This document shows, piece after piece, positions 41,675 through 49,603 of a stretch of DNA of 64,000 nt. The first letter of the stretch is position 1; every line of letters starts with the position of its first letter. Under the pieces are notes generated by a model that was not told the DNA's origin, made no database searches, and saw only the letters and a list, made by a program, of their open reading frames with translations. Both the position numbers and the translations under genes were made by a program. Source of the stretch: Didemnitutus sp041906465 (lineage in GTDB: Bacteria > Verrucomicrobiota > Verrucomicrobiia > Opitutales > Opitutaceae); NCBI GenBank assembly GCA_041906465.1, contig JAYRJE010000024.1, positions 1 to 64,000 on the forward strand, written 5' to 3'.

Positions 41675-43849
41675 ATGAACCGTCTCCCTGCCGCCGTTGC
41701 CTTTCGATTCGCCCTCCTGCTCGCGTGCTTCGGGGGCGCGGCGATTCTGCGCGCCGACTGGCAGCCGCCCGTGCCGCTGGAAACGCTGCGCGCTGCGCGC
41801 GCGGCGCTGATCCCGTTTCCGCGCGAGGCAACATGGCAGCAGGCCGACTGGCGGCCCGCGGCGGGCGTCACGATTCGTTACCCGCGCGAGCACGCCGCCG
41901 CGCTCGCTCCGGCGGCGGAGGTGCTCCGCCAGGCGTTCGATGCGCAGGGACTCGATCCGCGGGTCGACGCGGACGACGGACCGGCGCCGGCCGCATCCGG
42001 TGACGTCCGCCTCGCGCTCCGGTCCGACGCGGCGCCGGGCGCCGAGGGGTATCGCCTGAGCGTCGCGGCCGCAGGCGTGACGCTGGAAGGCGTGGATGCC
42101 GCCGGCGCGTTTTACGGCGCGCAGACGCTGCGGCAGATGCTGCGGCCGGGGCCGGACGGAGCACGCGTGCAGACCGGCGAGATCCGCGACTGGCCGGCGT
42201 TTCGCCTGCGCGGGTTCATGCACGACGTCGGCCGGAATTTCCAGGAGTTCGAGTCGTTGAAAGCGCAGCTCGACCGCTTTGCCGCCTACAAGCTCAACGT
42301 GTTTCACTGGCACCTGACGGACAACCCCGGCTGGCGCCTCGAGTCGAAGGCGTTTCCGGCGTTGAACGACCCGCAGTTCCAGACGCGCGACCACGGCAAA
42401 TTCTACACGTATGCGCAGGTGCGCGAACTCGTCGCCTACGCCCGCGCGCGGCACATCACCGTCATCGTCGAACTCGACATGCCCGGACACAGCGACTGCT
42501 TCACCCGCGCGTTCGGCTTCAAGATGGGCACGCCGCCGGGCATGGAGGTGCTGGAGAAAATCGTCGAGGAGTTCTGCCGCGAAATCCCGGCGGCCGACCG
42601 GCCTTGGCTTCACATCGGCTCCGACGAAGTGCAGATCGACCAGCCGCAGCAATTCATGGCGCGCATGCTCGGCGTCGTGCAGCGCCACGGCAGCCGGCCG
42701 ATGGTCTGGAATCCCGGCCTGCCGGGCGACGCGCGCACCGTCAGCCAGTTCTGGAAGGACGACGGCGACGTGGAGGAATTCGCTGTGGCGGCGCGGTCCG
42801 GGGCGGCGTTCGTGGATTCGACCGGAGGCTACATCAATTCGTTCGATCCGCTCCTGCTCGTATATCGGCAGTTCATCCACCAACTCTGCGGCCGCCCGGC
42901 CGGCGACGCGCAGGCGCTGGGCGGCATCCTTTGTCATTGGCCGGACGTGCGCGTGGCCGACAAGGCGGACGTTTTCCGTCACAGCGCGGTGTGGCCCGGC
43001 GTGCTGGCGTTCGCGGAATCGGCGTGGCTGGGCCGGCCCGGAGCGCTCGCGACCTCGCGTTCGGTGCTGCCCGCCGCCGGCAGTGCGGCGGCAGAAAGTT
43101 TTGCGGAATTCGAGGACCGCCTCGCGGCGCATCGCGACCGGTTTTTCGGGGGCGTCGCGTTTCCGTTCGTGAAATTCTCGCGCATCCCGTGGCGCGTCGT
43201 GGGGCCGTTCGCGCGCGGGCCGGAGGAGCCGGGAGAGGTTTCGTTCGAGCCCGAGCGGAAGATCGCGCCGGCCTACGACGATCGGGGGGCGACGCGGGCT
43301 TGGCAGGAAGCGTGGGGCGGCACCGTGGTGCTGGCTTCGTTTCGCGGCAACGAAGGCGTTTATCGCCAGCGTCCGCGTGCCACCGCCTACGCGTTGACCT
43401 GGGTGCACACCGACGCGCCGCGGACGATCCGCGCGTGGATCGGCTTCGAGACCGCGCGGCGCTCCATGCGCATGGCGGGCGGCATTCCTCCGGCGGGGCA
43501 GTGGGATGCGTTCGGGGCGAACGTCTGGATCAACGAAGTGCCGCTGCCCGCGCCTCGTTGGGCGCGCCCGGGCGCGTATCGCTATTTGCAGCCGACGTGG
43601 AAAACGCCCGCCAACGAGGAGCCGTTCACGGACGAGGAGTTTTATTGGACGCGCGAGCCCGCCGAGGTGCCGCTGCGCGCCGGCTGGAACCAGGTGTTGC
43701 TGCGCGTGCCGTGCGGCTACGAAGGGCAGAACTGGAGCTTCACGTTTCTGCCGGTGAAACGGGATGATACCGCCGGGCGCTGGATCGAGGACGAGAGCCT
43801 CGTGTTTGCAAGCCCGGCGGGATCGCCGGTGCCGGCGGCGTCGCGCTGA
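41675..43849 (+). CDS. GH20 beta-N-acetylhexosaminidase, secreted
   Basis: A 724-residue GH20 enzyme. Signal peptide (FRFALLLACFGGAAILRA), then a GH20b-like domain to about 170. The catalytic barrel has RLRGFMHDVGRNF, YKLNVFHWHLTDNPGWRLE and VIVELDMPGHSD. The catalytic Asp317-Glu318 pair lies in HIGSDEVQ. The C-terminal 200 residues form extra beta-rich domains, ending in a carbohydrate-binding-like module. It cleaves terminal GlcNAc or GalNAc, which suggests that the island's glycan contains N-acetylhexosamine. It is the last gene of the six-gene operon; a palindrome at 43877 follows. Confidence 0.94.
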   Translation: MNRLPAAVAFRFALLLACFGGAAILRADWQPPVPLETLRAARAALIPFPREATWQQADWRPAAGVTIRYPREHAAALAPAAEVLRQAFDAQGLDPRVDADDGPAPAASGDVRLALRSDAAPGAEGYRLSVAAAGVTLEGVDAAGAFYGAQTLRQMLRPGPDGARVQTGEIRDWPAFRLRGFMHDVGRNFQEFESLKAQLDRFAAYKLNVFHWHLTDNPGWRLESKAFPALNDPQFQTRDHGKFYTYAQVRELVAYARARHITVIVELDMPGHSDCFTRAFGFKMGTPPGMEVLEKIVEEFCREIPAADRPWLHIGSDEVQIDQPQQFMARMLGVVQRHGSRPMVWNPGLPGDARTVSQFWKDDGDVEEFAVAARSGAAFVDSTGGYINSFDPLLLVYRQFIHQLCGRPAGDAQALGGILCHWPDVRVADKADVFRHSAVWPGVLAFAESAWLGRPGALATSRSVLPAAGSAAAESFAEFEDRLAAHRDRFFGGVAFPFVKFSRIPWRVVGPFARGPEEPGEVSFEPERKIAPAYDDRGATRAWQEAWGGTVVLASFRGNEGVYRQRPRATAYALTWVHTDAPRTIRAWIGFETARRSMRMAGGIPPAGQWDAFGANVWINEVPLPAPRWARPGAYRYLQPTWKTPANEEPFTDEEFYWTREPAEVPLRAGWNQVLLRVPCGYEGQNWSFTFLPVKRDDTAGRWIEDESLVFASPAGSPVPAASR

Positions 43850-43876
43850 TGCGCCGCGGGTAGCCCTTGTCGTCGC

Positions 43877-43926
43877 GTCGCGCAGGCGTCCCGCCTGTTT
43901 TCCTCGGAGCAGGAGGCCTGCGCTAC
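43877..43926. terminator. Imperfect palindrome between convergent genes (second copy of the 11952 element)
   Basis: GTCGCGCAGGCGTCCCGCCTG on the left and AGCAGGAGGCCTGCGCTAC on the right, around a TTTTCCTCGG centre, are a degenerate version of the 11952-12005 palindrome with a small deletion in the right arm. It again separates convergent genes (GH20 and the response regulator), so it probably terminates both. Confidence 0.55.
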
Positions 43927-43954
43927 TTTGACGCTCGCCTATAGAATAAACGCT

Positions 43955-44623
43955 TTACCGGGGCTCGAACAGCCGGGCGCCGAGGGCCTTGGCCACGGCG
44001 CCGCTGCGGCTGTTCACGTGGAGCTTCTCGTAGATGGAGCGCGTGTAGCCGTCGGTCGTGTGCGCGCTGAGGCCGAGGTTGGCGGCGATTTCCTTGTTGG
44101 TCAGGCCGGCGGCCATGCCCTCGACGATTTGCCGTTCGCGCGGCGAGAGCGCTTGCGTCTCCGCGCCGCGCGGGGGCGGCGCGAGACGGGAAAACATCTC
44201 CAGCACGCGGCGCGCGATGCGCGGCGTCATCGGCGATCCGCCGCGCGCGACCTGTTCGAGCGCCGCGGTCAGTTCCGCGACGGGCGAGCCTTTCAGCAGA
44301 TAACCGGAGGCGCCGGCGCAGATCGCCTGGTAGATTTTCTCGTCGTCGTCGAAGACCGTGAAGATGACGATCTGCGCGGCCGGCGCGCGGGCCTTCAGGA
44401 GCGAAATGCCCTCGAGGCCGCTCATGCCGGGCAGGCCGACGTCCAGCAGGATGATGCCGGGGGGCTGATGCTGGCCGGCGTCGAGGCGGGCCAGGGCTTC
44501 CTCGCAGCGCGGAAAGGTCCCGGCGCACACGAAGTCCGGCAACGTGCCGACGGCGCGCGCCACGGTGCGGCTCAGCATCGCGTTGTCCTCGATCAGCCAG
44601 ACGAGAGTGGCGGCCGCGCTCAT
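43955..44623 (-). CDS. Response regulator, LuxR/NarL type
   Basis: A 222-residue regulator. The receiver domain (1-125) has IEDNAML, the phospho-acceptor Asp61 in IILLDVGLPGMSGL, the switch Thr in IFTVFDDDE and Lys in GYLLKGS. The C-terminal GerE-type helix-turn-helix is LSPRERQIVEGMAAGLTNKEIAANLGLSAHTTDGYTRSIYEKL. Its gene starts inside the kinase stop (ATGA overlap, 44620-44623), so both are made together. Regulators of this class bind inverted repeats near the -35 region. The family 1 palindrome upstream of the adjacent gene at 46814 is therefore a plausible target, though that is inference. Confidence 0.93.
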   Translation of the reverse strand: MSAAATLVWLIEDNAMLSRTVARAVGTLPDFVCAGTFPRCEEALARLDAGQHQPPGIILLDVGLPGMSGLEGISLLKARAPAAQIVIFTVFDDDEKIYQAICAGASGYLLKGSPVAELTAALEQVARGGSPMTPRIARRVLEMFSRLAPPPRGAETQALSPRERQIVEGMAAGLTNKEIAANLGLSAHTTDGYTRSIYEKLHVNSRSGAVAKALGARLFEPR

Positions 44624-46644
44624 ACGGTGGCGGCGGCGGGGCGCAGCAGGCCGCGCAGCGAAATCCGGGTGCCATGGCCGGGCTGGCTCGCGAGTTCGAG
44701 CGCGCCGTGCAGGAGCGTGGAGCGGTGCCGGAGGCTGGTGAGGCCATGGCCGGAGCTGCGGCGGTCGACGACGAAGCCGCGGCCGTCGTCCTCGACCTCC
44801 AGGACGAAGTGGCGGTCCTCGACGGCCAGGCGGATGCGGACGCGGCCCGCGCCGGAGTGACGGAGCACGTTGTTGAGCATTTCCTTCAACGCGAGGAGGA
44901 GATGCCGCTGCACGTCGAGCGTCGGCGCTTCGGTGAGACCTTCGATTTCGAAGCTCCATTCGACGCCTTTCAGCAGGCGCTGCGCGGCGTCGCGGAGGCG
45001 CTCGGTCAGTTGCGGGACGTCGTGCGGGCCGGGCTGGGTGAGCCAGACGATGTCGCGCATGGCGGCAGCGGAGTCGGCCGCGAGCTGGCGGATTTCCTCG
45101 ACGTTCGCGGCGCGCGGGCCGGTGGGCTCGCGGTGGCCGAGCTCGGCGAGCATGGCGATGCTGGCGAGGTTGCTGCCGATCTCGTCGTGGAGGTCGCCGG
45201 CGATGCGGCGCTGGAGGGCGGCGACGGCGCGGGCCTGCTTGCGGCGCAGCTGGATGAAGGTGCCGAGGATCGCGAGGGCGAAGAACGCCGCGATCACCGC
45301 GGCGGCGCGAGAGATTTCGCTCGCGAGCGTGGGCTGGAATTTCGCGAGGCGGCGTTCGACTTCCTCGAGTTCGAGTTGCGCCTCGCGGCGCCGGGAAAGC
45401 TGGGCGAGCCACGCGGGCCATTCCGTGAGGTCCATCAATCCGCGCTGGCCATCGGTGAGGAAACGCGGATCGAAGAGCTTCTGGTTTTGCGCCGCGCTCG
45501 ACACCGTGACCGGGGCGCCGAGCGCGACGTTGGCGTCGCCGGCGTAGACCTGCATCTCGGCGAGGGCGCAGATGAACTGCCCGGGCTCGCGCGCCCAGAG
45601 CTCGCGGGCGGTGACGCGGACGAAGCGCCCCGTGGCGCCGCGGGCGGGAATCGTGATCGGGCTGAAGGCGGGCGTGCCGAACGCGTGGCTCGACCACTCG
45701 GCCACGAGCTGGGGCGCGGCGAACGTGGCGTCGTTCGCGACTTCAACCTGGACGCGCGCGGGGAAGCCGTAGCCCTGGGTGGAGGAGAATTCGGGATACT
45801 TGACCGGCAGCAGCCGGATCTCGTCGAGCGCCCGGACGCGGCCGAGATCGAGCTGGGCCCAGACGGGCGTCGTGGCGTCGACGAAGGCGTCCGATTGCCA
45901 GCCATGCGTCTGGGGGCGCTCCGTCCTCTCGATCGGTGCGCCGGCGATGCTCTCGCCGTCGATGAGGTTGTCGCGGCTCCAGGCGGGGCCGTGTTCGAAC
46001 GAGCCGCTGGCGCGCACCTTCACGCCGCTGAGGCCGGTGGCGAGATTGCGGTTGCCGCGCAGGATCATCACCTCGCTGAGAGCGTAGCCGCGATAGTGCC
46101 CCTTGATCCACGGTTTGTTCATGAACACGCGCACGCGCTGCGCGGCGGCGCCCGGCGTGGGGAGCAGCACGGGATAGGAGCCGGGATTCGGAAAATCGCG
46201 GTCGGTCCGGTCGATGATCGCCGTGCGGTGTCCGCTCGCGTCCATCAGCTCCAGCCGGAATCGTTGTGGAAAGCCGTGGCCGGGCGCGGTCGAGTTGCCC
46301 GAGGGCATGTCGATCGGGACGAGGCCCACGGAGTCGATCGGTTGCACGGAGCCGAGATCGATCTCGACCCATTGCTCGGCGGTGAACGCATTGTCGTAGC
46401 CGAAGACCTTCCAGCCGATGCGAAGCGCGCGCTCGTTGTTGGGTGCGGCCGGCAGGTGGGCGAGCGTCGCCTCCAGTTGCCGGCGCCGGTCGAGCAGCGC
46501 GCGATATTCGGAGTTGATCGCGCGCGCGACGGCGTTGGGCACCGCGAACGAAAATTCCTCTTCGGGTGCGGACTGGCCCCGCAGGTTCGCCAGCGTCGCA
46601 ACGGTGGCCAGAGCGAACGGTAGGACTCGGCGATATCGGCGCAT
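44620..46644 (-). CDS. Sensor histidine kinase (HisKA_3) with two discoidin-like sensor domains
   Basis: A 674-residue kinase. After a signal/anchor (VLPFALATVATLANLRGQ), residues about 60-195 and 205-375 each resemble F5/8 type C (discoidin) folds: EQWVEIDLGSVQPIDSVGLVPID and TPVWAQLDLGRVRALDEIRLLPV, each followed by a GHGFPQRFRLE or GYGFPARVQVE block. One membrane helix follows at about 425-447 (AAAVIAAFFALAILGTFIQL). The HisKA_3 dimerisation region has His486 in DLHDEIGSNLASI, followed by an ATPase domain (VEDDGRGF, GHGLTSLRHR). Discoidin domains usually bind carbohydrates, so this kinase may sense extracellular or periplasmic glycan directly. It is divergent from the gene at 46814. Confidence 0.9.
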   Translation of the reverse strand: MRRYRRVLPFALATVATLANLRGQSAPEEEFSFAVPNAVARAINSEYRALLDRRRQLEATLAHLPAAPNNERALRIGWKVFGYDNAFTAEQWVEIDLGSVQPIDSVGLVPIDMPSGNSTAPGHGFPQRFRLELMDASGHRTAIIDRTDRDFPNPGSYPVLLPTPGAAAQRVRVFMNKPWIKGHYRGYALSEVMILRGNRNLATGLSGVKVRASGSFEHGPAWSRDNLIDGESIAGAPIERTERPQTHGWQSDAFVDATTPVWAQLDLGRVRALDEIRLLPVKYPEFSSTQGYGFPARVQVEVANDATFAAPQLVAEWSSHAFGTPAFSPITIPARGATGRFVRVTARELWAREPGQFICALAEMQVYAGDANVALGAPVTVSSAAQNQKLFDPRFLTDGQRGLMDLTEWPAWLAQLSRRREAQLELEEVERRLAKFQPTLASEISRAAAVIAAFFALAILGTFIQLRRKQARAVAALQRRIAGDLHDEIGSNLASIAMLAELGHREPTGPRAANVEEIRQLAADSAAAMRDIVWLTQPGPHDVPQLTERLRDAAQRLLKGVEWSFEIEGLTEAPTLDVQRHLLLALKEMLNNVLRHSGAGRVRIRLAVEDRHFVLEVEDDGRGFVVDRRSSGHGLTSLRHRSTLLHGALELASQPGHGTRISLRGLLRPAAATV

Positions 46645-46706
46645 GCTCCACCGCGACGGTGGTGGCGTGCCCGCGGGAAGGCAACCCCACGGTGCCGGCC
46701 GCGCCG

Positions 46707-46752
46707 CCCGTATTTACGGGGATTGTCGGGCGGGGCGGTCATCGGCTAATCT
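46707..46752 (+). promoter_or_regulatory. Family 1 promoter of the 46814 gene, next to the kinase gene
   Basis: Box CCCGTATTTACGGGGATTG (46707-46725) contains the perfect palindrome CCCGTATTTACGGG. The -35 TTGTCG (46723-46728), an 18-bp spacer and the -10 TAATCT (46747-46752) follow. It lies in the 169-bp divergent region shared with the histidine kinase gene. The leader would be about 55 nt. Confidence 0.72.
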
Positions 46753-46813
46753 GTCCGCCACGGACGCAGGCCGCGCGTGAGAGTCGCGCGCGTCCGTCCT
46801 TTGCCCCTTCTCC

Positions 46814-47899
46814 ATGATGAAATCCACCCTGATCGCTTGTGCATTCCTGCTGGCCGGCGGCTGCTACGCCGCCGCCGCGGATGTGAAATGGCACCCGGGC
46901 CACTACGCCTATGTCGGCGGTGGCACGCTCACCGACGAAGTGTTGTCGCTGCCGCATTTCCGGGGCGTGCAGAAGGCTTACACGTGGCGGCAATTCGAGA
47001 CGCGGCCGGGGCACTACGATTTCTCGCTCTTGCGCGCCGATCTCGCGCTGGCGCGGAAGCACGGACGGCAACTCGTGATGCAGCTCACGTATAAATCGTT
47101 CACGAAGGGCGAGCGCCACGTGCCGGACTACATCGACGGTCCCGACTATGGCGGCGGCGTCTACGTGACGATCAAGGGCGGCTTCAATCCCGTGCTCTGG
47201 AACCAGCGGGTAGGGGAGCGCTTCGACGCGCTCATCGCGGCGCTGGGCCGCGAGTTCGATCGCGATCCGAATCTGGAGGCGGTCAACCTGCCGGAGAGTG
47301 CGCCGAACGCGAATCTCGACCGCACGCCGCAACCCGGCGTCGAGACCTACACCGACGCGATCTATTTCGAGGCGCTGAAACTCCGCATGACGGCGCTGCG
47401 TCGCGCCTTCCCGAACACGGTCGTGATCCAATACACCAATTACCCCACGAAACTGCTGGAGCAGCTGACGGACTACGAACGGGAAATCGGCGTCGGCATG
47501 GGCGGGCCCGACGTCTATCCGCGCGAGGAGGCCGTCTCGCACCCCGAGCGGGGCGTCTACCGCCTCTACGCGAAAATGGCCGGGCACGTGCCGCTCGGCG
47601 CCGCCGTGCAGTCCGAGAATTATTCCGTCGCGCGCAAGAAGCGCAGCTACCTCGGGCGCGGCCAGACAGTCTTCAACGGCCAGCCCATCGTCATTACCGC
47701 GGAAGACGAGAAGCCGATCCCGATGCGGGATTTCCTGCGGCTGGCGCAGGACGTGTTGAAGCTGAACTACCTTTTCTGGGCCACGGCACCCGAGGAGAAT
47801 TTCGAGCTCGTGAAGAAATTCGTCGCCGAGCCCGACATCGCGCGCGACCCGGCCGGCGGCCTGTCGGCGCAGTTGCCGGCCAAGGCGTTTCTCGATTAG
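46814..47899 (+). CDS. Uncharacterised secreted protein, TIM-barrel GH-like; paralog of 27856
   Basis: A 361-residue exported protein (MMKSTLIACAFLLAGGCYAA), equal in length to its paralog at 27856-28941. It keeps all the shared blocks: KWHPGHYAYVGGG, FRGVQKAYTWRQFETRPGHYDF, GGGVYVTIKGGFNPVLWN, NLEAVNLPESAPNANLDRTP, IGVGMGGPDVYP, LKLNYLFWA and LPAKAFLD. The Glu in NLPES is conserved with the paralog. I do not recognise a characterised relative; a glycoside hydrolase fold is inferred from the strand pattern. It is divergent from the discoidin-sensor kinase and preceded by the best family 1 box, so it is likely a direct target of glycan-responsive control. Confidence 0.8.
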   Translation: MMKSTLIACAFLLAGGCYAAAADVKWHPGHYAYVGGGTLTDEVLSLPHFRGVQKAYTWRQFETRPGHYDFSLLRADLALARKHGRQLVMQLTYKSFTKGERHVPDYIDGPDYGGGVYVTIKGGFNPVLWNQRVGERFDALIAALGREFDRDPNLEAVNLPESAPNANLDRTPQPGVETYTDAIYFEALKLRMTALRRAFPNTVVIQYTNYPTKLLEQLTDYEREIGVGMGGPDVYPREEAVSHPERGVYRLYAKMAGHVPLGAAVQSENYSVARKKRSYLGRGQTVFNGQPIVITAEDEKPIPMRDFLRLAQDVLKLNYLFWATAPEENFELVKKFVAEPDIARDPAGGLSAQLPAKAFLD

Positions 47900-48208
47900 C
47901 CGGCCCAGCCCGATTCGCATGCCCGCGCCCTCGCTGCTTGCCGAACGATCCAAGTGCTCTAGCTCGGATGCACCACACGCACTCGGGAACTCCATACACT
48001 CTGTCGCATCGCATCTACGCACTGTCATTGCGAGGAGCGCAGCGACGAAGCAATCCAGCGCGGGCTGGATCGCCACGCCCGACTTCGTCGGGCTCGCGAT
48101 GACACATGGAGTGTGATGGATGCGGGCTAGATCAACCGGGCATCGCATCGTGAGGGCAGGTCCGTTGGCCGGCTCGACTGAAGGCGCGAAGCGGGAGTCG
48201 TTATTCCG
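47900..48208. other. Gene-free region with a dispersed repeat
   Basis: These 309 bp contain the GTCATTGCG-type element at 48024-48105. I see no gene, and no family 1 or 2 site in front of the gene at 48209. Confidence 0.55.
48024..48105. repeat. GTCATTGCG-type dispersed repeat, copy 2
   Basis: It begins TGTCATTGCGAG (from 48023) and ends CTCGCGATGACAC, so the termini are inverted. The interior contains CCAGCGCGGGCTGG and CCCGACTTCGTCGGG hairpins. Blocks match 21761-21835 in order. Confidence 0.7.
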
Positions 48209-49603
48209 ATGAACGCACCCGTCGCTCGCTTGGCCCGAAACGCAATGGCGATATGGCTCAGTGCCGGCCTCGCTGTCGCCGTGGCCACCGCGGTCGATCG
48301 CTTCGGTGGGATGACGCCGTGGGTCGCGGAGGCGGCCGGCCAGTTTCGCCTGCGGGAAGCGGCGGGCCGCTGGTGGTTCATCGCGCCGGACGGCCGGGGC
48401 ATGGTGCTGCTCGGGCTGAATCATCTCAACGAATTGAAGATTCCCGCGGACTTTGCGCGCACAGAACTGGCGCGGCGCTTCGGCCCGGACTGGCCGCGCG
48501 TTTTTGCCGAGGTGGAGGACCAGTGCCGCGCTTGGGGCTTCAACAGCGCCGGGTTCCAGGCGCCGCCGGAAATCCGCGCGACGATGCCGTATATCCTGTC
48601 CACGAAGTTTATCGACGCCTCGTTTTGGCTCGAAAAGCTGGATTACGTCGACGTGTTCTCGCCGGAGTTCGCGGCCCTCGCGGAAACCAAGGCCCGTGCC
48701 GCCGCGGCCGAGATGAAGGCGAATCCCATGTGTGTCGCGTGGACGTGGAGCGATTGTCTCTGCTGGGACTTGCGGCTCACGCGCCAATCGCATGGCACGG
48801 ACTTCGTCTCCTTTTTCCGCGAATTGTCGCCGGCTGCGGCGGGCCGCGTCCGCTATCTCGCCTTCCTGCGCGCCCGCCACCCGAGCATTGCGCAATTGAA
48901 CGCCGCTTACGGCACGGCCTTCGCTTCGTTTGCGGAGGTCGCGCGGGCCGATTGGTCGACGCTCGAACGGGAACGCCCCTCGGTGCAGGCGGACGATCGC
49001 GAATTCCTGCGTTTGATCGCGCGCCACTATTTTCAGACGATCAGCGTGCCGTTTCGGCGCGAGCATCCCGACGGCCTGCTGGTGGGGGATCGGTTTCACC
49101 TGCGCGATCATCCGGACGAAGTGCTGAAGGAGGCGTCGCGCTTTTTCGACCTCATCGCCATCCAGCCCGGCGATCACTATCAGGCGTCCGTGGTCCCACT
49201 TTCGTGCCCGGACGAAACCAAGTTCGACGGAAAGGAATTCGATCGGTTGCACCGATTGACCGGCAAACCGATGGCGATCGCCGATCACCAATGCGGCTTC
49301 TTCGATGACCAGACGCCGAAGACGGGCGGATGGCACCAGTATGCCACGGTCGAAGAAGCGGCCGATTCGTATGCGCGGTTTCTCCGCGACGCGTTTTCTC
49401 GCGCCTATGTGGTGGGCTACTTTCGGTGTCAGTATCTCACCAGTTACAAGGACCACACCCGCCGCTTCAAACAGGGCCTCGTCCGTCCGGACGGCACCCC
49501 GTATCAGGATTTCGTTCGGCGAATGGAGCGCATCCATCGCGAAATCCTAGGTGAACTCGCCGCCGGCCGCGTCGCCCCATCCCACGAGCGCCTTTCCCCA
49601 TGA
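48209..49603 (+). CDS. Secreted GH-like (agarase-type barrel) protein with altered catalytic positions
   Basis: A 464-residue exported protein (signal within about 1-30). GRWWFIAPDGRGMVLLGLNHLNE is the opening typical of beta-agarase/GH50-like barrels, and the architecture is about the right size for one catalytic barrel. At the place where such enzymes have an Asn-Glu acid/base, this one reads AWTWSDCLCWD. At the nucleophile strand it reads MAIADHQCGFFDD, without a Glu in the usual spot. It may use other residues, have a different activity, or only bind glycan. It is coupled to the next sulfatase gene by a 4-base overlap, which suggests a shared sulfated substrate. Confidence 0.68.
   Translation: MNAPVARLARNAMAIWLSAGLAVAVATAVDRFGGMTPWVAEAAGQFRLREAAGRWWFIAPDGRGMVLLGLNHLNELKIPADFARTELARRFGPDWPRVFAEVEDQCRAWGFNSAGFQAPPEIRATMPYILSTKFIDASFWLEKLDYVDVFSPEFAALAETKARAAAAEMKANPMCVAWTWSDCLCWDLRLTRQSHGTDFVSFFRELSPAAAGRVRYLAFLRARHPSIAQLNAAYGTAFASFAEVARADWSTLERERPSVQADDREFLRLIARHYFQTISVPFRREHPDGLLVGDRFHLRDHPDEVLKEASRFFDLIAIQPGDHYQASVVPLSCPDETKFDGKEFDRLHRLTGKPMAIADHQCGFFDDQTPKTGGWHQYATVEEAADSYARFLRDAFSRAYVVGYFRCQYLTSYKDHTRRFKQGLVRPDGTPYQDFVRRMERIHREILGELAAGRVAPSHERLSP

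Noticed and set aside
39490..43408. Long antisense frames across the sulfatase-PA14 and GH20 genes
   Set aside because: They are Arg/Ala-rich without motifs, and they overlap genes with complete catalytic signatures on the other strand.
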